NCBI GenBank assembly: GCA_001464165.1
Contig: LNEX01000312.1
Location: forward strand, 1 to 32,509
Reading direction: 5' to 3'
DNA from: a bacterium Ga0077546
Lineage (GTDB): Bacteria; Cyanobacteriota; Vampirovibrionia; Obscuribacterales; Obscuribacteraceae
Length of the DNA: 32,509 bases
Shown: in pieces, positions 26,179-32,509 of the stretch
How the letters are laid out: every line of letters starts with the position of its first letter
Numbering within the stretch: the first letter of the stretch is position 1
Notes under the pieces: generated by a model
Databases searched by the model: none
What the model was told of the DNA's origin: nothing
The model's input: only the letters and a program-made list of their open reading frames with translations
Position numbers and translations under genes: made by a program

Positions 26179-27386
26179 GTGAGAAAATCACTATCCGCTT
26201 TTGCGTTGCTTTTAACTATTACCGGTATTAATCTGACCACTCAACCTGCCCGCGCGCAAGAATACGCACCAGGTCAAGTGTTCCTTTTCTTCCAGGTGAC
26301 TCGCAAGACGGGTACCAGGTGCGTGTAAAAGTACCTCGCTACTCTTTATATCCAGATGGCTTTATGGTCCAAAAAATTCACATGCGTCCGGGTGCTGCAC
26401 CTGCTGCCGCTCAACAACCGCAACAGCAACAGCCACAGCAACAGCCACCACAACCCGTTCATGCTGCCCCGGCACAGGTAAATCAAATTCCACAAACATG
26501 GGAACCTGTGCACAATCCCCGCCCATTTCAAAACGTATTTGCAGCTCAACCCGCAGCCCAGGCTCCTAATCAAGGGCAAGCGGGGCAATTGAAATTCAAC
26601 GCTGGAGATCATGTCGAAATAGATAAAGCAAAAATCAATTCATGGGAGGGTGCCACTGTTCTCCCCTTCCAGGGTAACGACCCTCGCGATGGAAGCTTTT
26701 ATCGTATTCGAATTGATGGTTACACCACCACTCCACACGGAATGTTAGTGCCAGTCGATACTCTTCGTGCCGCCGCGGGTGGTGGTGCAAAAGTTGCTAA
26801 TCGCAATATTGGCGATCGGGTCGACGCACAAAGCAATGGTAAATGGCATTTAGCCACGATTGTCGACAAGAAAGGCATCGACGAATATAAAGTACATTAC
26901 GACGGTTGGGACGCTAAGTGGGACGAATGGGTTGATCCCAGTCGATTAAAAGGACCCGGTCAAGGAGGCCCTGCTCGAGGCGACCTTAACCCCGGTGGTG
27001 GTGGCATGCAAAAAGCCTCCAACACTGACGCCGGAATGACGCCGCAGTTAAATAACGGAGTTCCAAATATTCCTGGAACTGGCTGGGACATGATGTCTAT
27101 CGGCAAACGCGGCGAAGCGCCATCGGTTGCTAAATCTTTCGCCCAAAGTTTTGCATTTAGCAAAGACGGCAGATGGTCGGTGGCTAGATACGGACTGGCA
27201 GCAGGTCAAATGGGAACTTACAAAGTCCAGGGTAATAAGCTCATTATGACCAACAGTCTCAATGGAGAAATTTTTGGCAATTACACCATGAACTGGAAAC
27301 CAGGCGAGAAAATGATGGAGCTCGATGACGGAAAATGGATTCTGCGCATGAAGCATGTATCAAACAACGCTTATGGCGGGAAATAG
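26179..27386 (+). pseudogene. Exported protein with Tudor-knot/SH3-barrel repeats, broken by deletion-frameshift near the N-terminus
   Basis: A GTG at 26179, eight bases after AGGAG, starts a signal peptide (RKSLSAFALLLTITGINL...ARAQ) leading to EYAPGQ; that frame then stops at 26328. From about 26280 another frame gives VPFLPGDSQDGYQVRVKVPR and stays open to 27386. Three related barrel units can be lined up: the damaged first; FNAGDHVEIDKAKINSWEGA to VPVDTLR; and IGDRVDAQSNGKWHLATIVD with HYDGWDAKWDEWVDPSRLK, the Tudor-knot/chromo-barrel signature. Against unit two, about 16-18 residues are missing between APGQ and PFLPGD, so bases (length 1 modulo 3) were lost. A Gln/Pro-rich linker follows unit one. 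The C-terminus (from about 27050) is a beta-rich lipocalin-like domain (GTYKVQGNKLIMTNSLNGEI). A GTG at 26319 could start a leaderless remnant. Function unknown; true decay or assembly error both fit. Confidence 0.8.
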
Positions 27387-27448
27387 ATTTTTTACACCAT
27401 ACTCGACATAAGAACCAGCATCTCCATAACCGTCAGTAAGGTCGTCCA

Positions 27449-28282
27449 ATGTTGATGAAAGCGCGAAATATTAGATGGAAGGCTCTCCTGGCGTCGATAT
27501 CGGTTCTGATTGCGGTGTCACCGGTTATTCCTGCAGAGCCCTTACAGTGGAGAGTCGAGTTTTGTCGCGACTTGCCACCTCTGGGTGATGAGTATATGAA
27601 AGGTCGGTCAGTCGGTAAAGTTCTAAGGTGGCGACGCGTTCCAGATTGGCTGGCGGGCATTTGGCACACTGAGCGAAGCGTCAGGAAAGTGATGGGCATA
27701 CCTGTCAGTTATCAAACGCGTACTAATTTCATTAGCGGCTATCAGGCTGACGCGAAAGGACAAATCTGGCACCCGATAAATTCGAAGGTGACTCGAGTGG
27801 ATGCCAGTTCACACTATGAATACCAGATTCCTCAGGGCGATGAGGTTTTCACAGTAGATGAATCTTCAAGCAGGCGTTTTACACGTACAACGAGAGTGAG
27901 AGTTGAAAAAGAATCAGGTCTAATACTTGATTCCTTTCAGCAAGAAGATATTTCAGTTACGCAGCCTTTAGAAGATGGCAAATGCGTAGCGAAGGCTCGC
28001 TGTCGGGTGTTCAATATGAAGGGTAAGAAAATAGCAGAGCAGGATATTGTTGTGTACCATCAACGAATAGAAGAATTCAAACCCATAGACGAATTCGCAG
28101 GCGATGATTATGCAAAAGGTTTAGCCAATTATTTGATTGCAGAAGGTAAGCCGGAGCTTGTGCCACAAGCTCCCCATGACTCAAGAAAGCTCTCCAAACT
28201 ACAGCTGGAAATTCTCAATCAACAAGAGGAAAATTCAGCCCTAATGGAAACCATTAAGTCTATTCAAGAGAGTGATAATTAG
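27449..28282 (+). CDS. Exported protein of unknown function
   Basis: A 277-residue protein whose family is not recognised. A signal peptide is clear (RNIRWKALLASISVLIAVSP, cut after IPA before EPLQW). The mature part looks like a soluble beta-rich domain: RVEFCRDLPPLGDEYMKGRS, VPDWLAGIWHTERSVRK (a pattern recalling small lipocalin-like or surface proteins), SYQTRTNFISGYQADAKGQI, then strands with RFTRTTRVRVEKESGLIL. The last 40 residues are charged and likely helical (KLSKLQLEILNQQEENSALM). Only two cysteines remain in the mature middle part. The start follows AAGG with a seven-base gap; a second ATG two codons on is possible. It follows the Tudor-knot gene by 62 bp in the same direction. Confidence 0.75.
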   Translation: MLMKARNIRWKALLASISVLIAVSPVIPAEPLQWRVEFCRDLPPLGDEYMKGRSVGKVLRWRRVPDWLAGIWHTERSVRKVMGIPVSYQTRTNFISGYQADAKGQIWHPINSKVTRVDASSHYEYQIPQGDEVFTVDESSSRRFTRTTRVRVEKESGLILDSFQQEDISVTQPLEDGKCVAKARCRVFNMKGKKIAEQDIVVYHQRIEEFKPIDEFAGDDYAKGLANYLIAEGKPELVPQAPHDSRKLSKLQLEILNQQEENSALMETIKSIQESDN

Positions 28283-28368
28283 GCACATTCGGTCCACGAA
28301 TTGTACGTGGCCAAGGCCCTAAGCGCGTTGTAGGTGGCTGCCAGAGCACCAATCTGAGGGTAATTTGA

Positions 28369-28708
28369 ATGCACTGTAGATACCAGTGCCAAGAACATTC
28401 ACTTCAGGCAGCGGGTGTAAGTAAAGGCACTAATCGTAATGCGTACGAAGTGCCATATGGATATCAGGAAAGTGGCAGTCGTATTTTTGTATACGTAGAA
28501 ATCAATGGCAAAATGGGCCGCTGCAGTTTTGATACGGGCAACACCTCAGCGGAGATATCTTTTAATGATGCTGCCCAGGCAAGAAAATACGGAATTACCA
28601 TTCCACACGACGCGAAATCCATAGTCACTACTGGGCAAACCATTCGGGGAAGGATTCGAATACACAATTAGTCGTCAGAAAAAAGTGATTGAATTTGCAC
28701 GGCGATAA
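28369..28708 (+). pseudogene. Retropepsin-like (clan AA) aspartyl protease remnant, internal deletion with frameshift
   Basis: The first frame contains GSRIFVYVEINGKMGRCSFD with the active-site DTG (FDTGNTSAEISF), then YGITIPHDAKSIVTTGQ before running to a chance stop at 28671. From about 28634 another frame reads GKPFGEGFEYTISRQKKVIE and ends FARR-stop at 28708, which matches the usual C-terminal end of this protease family (LLGxxFF...YTID...IxF). The central part that normally lies between (the second strand pair and flap region, roughly 60 residues) is absent, with loss of bases (length 2 modulo 3). No signal peptide is joined to the N-terminus and no good ribosome binding site is seen, so the 5' end may be lost too. 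A small inverted repeat, GCACTG-N7-CAGTGC, lies at 28371-28389. Confidence 0.7.
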
Positions 28709-28710
28709 AA

Positions 28711-28842
28711 ATGAATAGATACCACATAGACAAAATCATTATTTGTGCGCAGGCTCTAAGTGTGGCTTTGCCGGCGGCCTGCATGTCAAAATCACAATAC
28801 AACTGCAGACTTCTAATCGATTTAAATTTGGAATATCTCTAA
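28711..28842 (+). CDS. Possible 43-residue lipoprotein-like small ORF
   Basis: The sequence MNRYHIDKIIICAQALSVAL is followed by PAAC-MSK, which has the build of a short signal peptide with a loose lipobox, then a brief tail ending LEYL. It starts 2 bases after the protease remnant stop and has no clear Shine-Dalgarno. It could equally be chance or the lost N-terminus of another decayed exported gene. Confidence 0.2.
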   Translation: MNRYHIDKIIICAQALSVALPAACMSKSQYNCRLLIDLNLEYL

Positions 28843-28905
28843 GTCTAGTCAGGCTGCCGGCGTGCAAAAGGCAGCGATGGTCACGCATGCAACTGCGGCC
28901 GCTAG

Positions 28906-29178
28906 TTAGTGCTGGCCACTGCCAAGGTGAGGAGACAATATCGGAATCAGGCTCTCTTTTTTTGGCCCACTCTGCCTAGGCCTATCATGCATTAGTCTTT
29001 CTTGCTGAGGCATTTTTTCGCGTGACGGAACAACTGGCAGATCTGCCGCAAAGAGCCCCACCAACATCGCTATTACTGAAAAAACCAAAATCCAGGCAGC
29101 AAATGGCGTAATTACAAACGGAGATTTTTGTTTGTTTGCTGGGGAAACTGGAGACTCATCATCGATTTCTATTGTCAT
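28906..29178 (-). CDS. Small single-span membrane protein of unknown function
   Basis: A 90-residue protein with an acidic N-terminus (MTIEIDDESPVSP), a basic step, one membrane helix at about 25-46 (TPFAAWILVFSVIAMLVGLF), and a Pro/Arg-rich tail outside (PSREKMPQQERLMHDRPRQ). The start is supported by GGAG nine bases upstream on the minus strand. No family is recognised. It is isolated and opposite in direction to its neighbours. Confidence 0.5.
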   Translation of the reverse strand: MTIEIDDESPVSPANKQKSPFVITPFAAWILVFSVIAMLVGLFAADLPVVPSREKMPQQERLMHDRPRQSGPKKESLIPILSPHLGSGQH

Positions 29179-29457
29179 ACTTAAATACTCCGCTAGTTGG
29201 AGATCGCGGTCAAATTAATTGCGACGCGGATCTCGCTCTTGCTGTATTTCTCCAGCGGCAAGTCAAAGACTTCAGCTTTCAGCGTCAGCTTTGTTGAGGC
29301 GCTTTGTTACGCAACATTCGCCGAAAGGTGCGTTCGATTAGTTCCGTTCGCAAGATTGATCGGCCGTTGAGACTCTGCAGTAGATAGCGACTTTTTGTAC
29401 CAATTGAACCCTCCGAGATTTACATGCCCAAAAGGCAGTCAGCTCAATGAACCTAAA

Positions 29458-29491
29458 GTGTATCACTTGGACTATACTTCAATTGATACAC
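29458..29491. promoter_or_regulatory. 34-bp inverted repeat, 12-bp arms
   Basis: gtgtatcacttg (29458-29469) and caattgatacac (29480-29491) pair as inverted arms with one mismatch around a 10-base centre (gactatactt). Arms one to two helical turns apart suit a dimeric regulator. It may instead be a remnant of a mobile-element end. Confidence 0.45.
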
Positions 29492-29772
29492 TGCGGAGTA
29501 CCTAATTTTAGATCGAGCGAATCAATGCCAGAGTGCGCAGAGAGTCACGGGCATCTTACTCACTGCGCACAATCTAATAAATCTCCTGCCGCATCAACCT
29601 CGGCCAGTTGCAAGAGTACCTAGGTGCAGACCCGGCTGATAGCCATAAGACTATAATGAGCTTGCGATGTTAATGTTCGGAAACAGCCAAACGTCAACAG
29701 ATGGCGCAAAATAGATAGAAGTAGCCCATGTGGTTGCCGACCCCTTTCCTATTTAGCGTGAACTCCCCACTT

Positions 29773-29792
29773 AAACCAAGTTTGCTTGGTTT
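29773..29792. other. Short hairpin 63 bp upstream of the WG-repeat gene
   Basis: aaaccaag-tttg-cttggttt: an 8-bp perfect stem with a 4-base loop. There is no T-run directly after it, so a terminator is doubtful; it could be an operator or a leader hairpin. Confidence 0.35.
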
Positions 29793-29854
29793 GCACTTTT
29801 GTGGTGACGGGTTCAAAGATAAAGTGAAATAAGAAAAATCAGAGGCAGCCAATA

Positions 29855-32509
29855 ATGAAAATTAGCTTTGTACCGCAGATGGCTATTTCGCTACTGATCT
29901 CATTGAGTTATTTCTCCGGTGCAGCCTTAGCTCAAGATCCTATGTTTACACCGCTAAACCCCAAGAGAGCCTCATATGGTGTCATGGACACAAGCGGCAA
30001 GGTGGTATTGCCAGAACAATTTGAAGACAGCATCCTTACGGTTGAAAATGCAATTATTGCTTCTCCTTTCTCTTCAGCTCATAAGTTTCGTGAAACAGTG
30101 CCGCGTTATCTGTTTGATCTAAACGGTAAAAGGCTAACCCCAAAGCCCTTAGGGATGATTGATAGTTTTAGCAATGGCCTCGTAGCCATACAGAACGGCG
30201 AACTATGGGGCTATTTAGATAATAGAGGCAAACTCGTCATTCCTTACAAATTCTCTTCAGCTCATCCATTTTATAAAGACTACGCCTTTACCTACGGCAA
30301 AGACGGTCTAGCTGTCATAAATCGCAAGGGCGACTATGTTTGGAAAAGCAAAGAACATGAGAACCTAGCCACAAATAAATATGGCATCAAGGTTGTTCCG
30401 ATTGGCAAACAATTACTTATCACCCAAACGACCAAGAATTCGGAAACGTATGCTATAGGCTGGTTTCCTGAGGGCGAGCAGTTGTATACATTCCAAGACT
30501 CGATAACCAATCTACAAGGTTTTATCGATCGCAAAGCTGAAGTAATTGTTGAACCACAATTCAATCGGATTTCGCAGTTCCACAATGGCAGAGCCCTAGC
30601 TGAGCAAGGCAAAGAAATATTCTTCATAGACAAAAACGGCAAGAAACTCAATGAAATTTCTCTGGCCCATCGACTAGCCTATGCCAACCTTGGAGGCGGC
30701 ATCTCCATTTTTAAAGCCATCCCTGAGGCAGCAAACCTTCATCCTCGGCTGAAACTATTTGCCACTGGAAAATATGGTGCTTTAGATACAAACGGCAAGA
30801 TCTGCATCAAGCCTGAATATACCTATCTAATGAACACCGGCGATGAGAACAACCTATTCTTAGCTGTCAAAGAAATTTCGGGTACCAAAGAAGTTAGATA
30901 TGGCTTCATAGATCAACACGGAATAACTAAAATTCCATTTGTTTACACATGGGCTAGCGAATTTAAAAACGGTCGCGCCTCATTTACAAAACAAAAAGTA
31001 GAACCGCAATTTGAAACAGAAAAAGAAGTTACAGTAGCAGACCTAAAAACACTAGACACGGCCAGTAGACTTAAGATCAGCGAAGCCGTAAAGGGGCTGA
31101 AGCTCCACCGGCCACTGAGAATTTTGGTCACGATAGAAGTTGACGGTAAAGCCAGTCTAGAATTGCTATTAGGGCCAGAAGATCCAAATCTTGAAAAAAC
31201 AATCTCGCAAAAACTGTCGCAAATAAAATTGTTACCTCGGCCCAAAGCACTGAAGGACACAGGATTTTCTTTTGAATACGTGGTGCTGACAAACGTTGTT
31301 GTCGCTGCCGGAGACAAATTAGATCCGTACAGGATCAAGCGCCAGAGACTAGAAGAACTAAATAAGGACTTCAATTACATATATTGCATCAACACGGCGA
31401 CAGAGCTTGAAAAATATCTAAAACAGCGCACTGAGCTGGAATTAGCAATTGGAATACAGTCACCGTCATATGATTCAGGATGCCAGTGCCTAATTCGATT
31501 TTACATAAAAGCAGGGAGAGTAAAAGAAGCACTCGCTCAAGTAGAAAGACTAAGAGCTCTAGACAAATCTCGAGCCGAATCTATGGAGATCGAAGTTTTT
31601 AGAGGGGCATCAATGTGGCCAGAGTTAGCTAGTGCCTTGGAGAAACAAAGCAGTCAAGCAATCAGCAATAGGGATAAGAACAGCGCTTATAACTATTTAC
31701 TGGAATTAGCAATAACGTACTATCGCCTGGACAAGCCAGGCTTGGTAGATTCTACTTTCCAGAAAGCAATCGATTTAATCGATACGAAACCGGTACTAGA
31801 AACTGGTCCAGTGAAGCAAGAAATACGCACCATTCCTTATTCAGCGCTATATTTTTACGCTTGTTTTTTAGCCTCAACAGACCGGCTAGAAAAATCGGCT
31901 CAAATTATGGAGCAAATATATCAGTATACAAAGCCTGGAAACGCTCTATATCTTATGACGAACAACGATACGGATTTCAGGAGAGAAGCTTATCTAGCCA
32001 TAGTAAAAGAGAAAGATCCCAAGATCTTTGAACACTTCAATGAAATGCGAAAAAACCGTATGACCACACCAGAATTAAAAAAAGGTCTCTTAAAACCTGA
32101 TGGCACAGAAATTTGCAATTCACAATTGCAAGCCCTTTCTGACAATCCCTTAAGTTTTTCTGAGGGACTTGCTGTAGCCATAGAACCATTTTCTGGAAAC
32201 TGTGGTTACGTCGACAAAGCAGGCAGCTGGATAATTGCGCCTAAATTCTATCAAGCTACTCCGTTAAGAAACGGCCAGGCGTTCGCGAAACCAGCGTCAG
32301 AGCTTTTCTTGCCAGCTTCAGCTAGCGCGCAGACAAAGATGTCAGTGATAGACGCAACGGGAAAAGTAATAGGAGTCACCACATTCGATGCCATATTATT
32401 TGGGCGCGATGATATTAGTATTGCATCAGCCGATAACGTTGATAAAATTCTAGAAATGTCCTTACTTGTTAACGAAGACGGCAAAGTCTTAAATAAAGAC
32501 AGATTTAGT
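29855..32509 (+). CDS. Large exported WG-repeat protein (3' end outside window)
   Basis: 885 codons, open at the window edge. A signal peptide (MKISFVPQMAISLLISLSYF, cut near ALA-QD) sends it to the periplasm or beyond. WG (KWG-type) beta repeats appear near the N-terminus and again at the end: YGVMDTSGKVVLPEQFED, LWGYLDNRGKLVIPYKF, GFIDRKAEVIVEPQFNR, YGALDTNGKICIKPEY, YGFIDQHGITKIPF and, after about residue 785, CGYVDKAGSWIIAPKFY. Between them lie a stretch resembling a TonB-C-type domain (about 420-485, LRILVTIEVDGKASLELLLG) and a helical TPR-like region (about 545-640). The start follows AGAGG nine bases away. Codon use looks more A-rich than in the hyp and efflux genes by eye. WG repeats are thought to bind proteins or other ligands; no specific role can be given. 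Confidence 0.85.
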   Translation, partial: MKISFVPQMAISLLISLSYFSGAALAQDPMFTPLNPKRASYGVMDTSGKVVLPEQFEDSILTVENAIIASPFSSAHKFRETVPRYLFDLNGKRLTPKPLGMIDSFSNGLVAIQNGELWGYLDNRGKLVIPYKFSSAHPFYKDYAFTYGKDGLAVINRKGDYVWKSKEHENLATNKYGIKVVPIGKQLLITQTTKNSETYAIGWFPEGEQLYTFQDSITNLQGFIDRKAEVIVEPQFNRISQFHNGRALAEQGKEIFFIDKNGKKLNEISLAHRLAYANLGGGISIFKAIPEAANLHPRLKLFATGKYGALDTNGKICIKPEYTYLMNTGDENNLFLAVKEISGTKEVRYGFIDQHGITKIPFVYTWASEFKNGRASFTKQKVEPQFETEKEVTVADLKTLDTASRLKISEAVKGLKLHRPLRILVTIEVDGKASLELLLGPEDPNLEKTISQKLSQIKLLPRPKALKDTGFSFEYVVLTNVVVAAGDKLDPYRIKRQRLEELNKDFNYIYCINTATELEKYLKQRTELELAIGIQSPSYDSGCQCLIRFYIKAGRVKEALAQVERLRALDKSRAESMEIEVFRGASMWPELASALEKQSSQAISNRDKNSAYNYLLELAITYYRLDKPGLVDSTFQKAIDLIDTKPVLETGPVKQEIRTIPYSALYFYACFLASTDRLEKSAQIMEQIYQYTKPGNALYLMTNNDTDFRREAYLAIVKEKDPKIFEHFNEMRKNRMTTPELKKGLLKPDGTEICNSQLQALSDNPLSFSEGLAVAIEPFSGNCGYVDKAGSWIIAPKFYQATPLRNGQAFAKPASELFLPASASAQTKMSVIDATGKVIGVTTFDAILFGRDDISIASADNVDKILEMSLLVNEDGKVLNKDRFS

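Larger units (their letters stand above)
29179..29854. other. 676-bp gene-poor spacer
   Basis: No convincing gene is seen. On the minus strand a 44-codon stop-to-stop frame ending at 29285 reads protein-like (SRYLLQSLNGRSILRTELIE, ending APQQS), but it has no ATG and no ribosome binding site and may be a decayed 3' end. Two inverted repeats are listed separately. The plus-strand leader just before the WG-repeat gene is AT-rich. Confidence 0.5.

Noticed and set aside
28743..28979. 78-codon plus-strand frame across the small membrane protein
   Set aside because: Atypical composition, no ribosome binding site, and it overlaps the minus-strand gene that has a good one.
29285..29419. 44-codon minus-strand frame with protein-like sequence
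   Set aside because: No ATG and no ribosome binding site; at best a decayed gene end, so it is only mentioned in the spacer entry.

Overview
The window comes from a diderm (Gram-negative-type) bacterium of roughly mid GC content. It encodes a three-part RND efflux system with an outer-membrane factor, many proteins with signal peptides, [NiFe]-hydrogenase maturation proteins, a TPR protein and a WG-repeat protein. This mix fits lineages such as the non-photosynthetic cyanobacterial relatives (Melainabacteria/Obscuribacterales), but that placement is inference from gene content, with no marker gene here to prove it.

Layout. (1) 1-2869, minus: an SF2 helicase cut by the window edge, with an unusual C-terminal membrane hairpin. 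(2) 3022-7828, plus: a MacB/LolCDE-type ABC ATPase broken by an internal deletion, an intact 911-residue FtsX/MacB-type permease, and an exported CrtC/AttH-type lipocalin; the arrangement recalls attEFGH loci. (3) 7961-8770, plus: a TPR protein. (4) 8806-13948, minus: hypF-hypC-hypD-hypE, which build and insert the Fe(CN)2CO group of [NiFe]-hydrogenase, with a nickel-permease-like gene divergent at 14141-14860. hypA, hypB and the hydrogenase itself are not in the window. (5) 14870-22660, minus: two tandem paralogous RND pumps and a membrane-fusion protein with overlapping genes; the outer-membrane channel is divergent at 22809-24614, followed closely by a B12-binding-type radical SAM gene. (6) 26179-29178: a block of exported or small proteins, two of them broken: a Tudor-knot/SH3-barrel protein and a retropepsin-like protease. 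(7) 29855-32509, plus: a large exported WG-repeat protein, open at the window edge.

Two patterns cut across the genes. First, at least four genes seem to have lost an internal segment: the ABC ATPase, the Tudor-knot protein and the protease with a change of frame, and one RND pump in frame by exactly 11 residues. Each is visible because both flanks still code for recognisable family sequence. They could be true decay or assembly errors. Second, short tandem arrays with 14-18 bp units recur in spacers, and three of them start at, and contain, the stop codon of the preceding gene (permease, hypC, hypE). A 28-bp perfect palindrome, a 34-bp inverted repeat and two neighbouring inverted repeats in the efflux divergent promoter region are further regulatory candidates.

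No rRNA, tRNA, CRISPR array, insertion sequence or phage gene was recognised.
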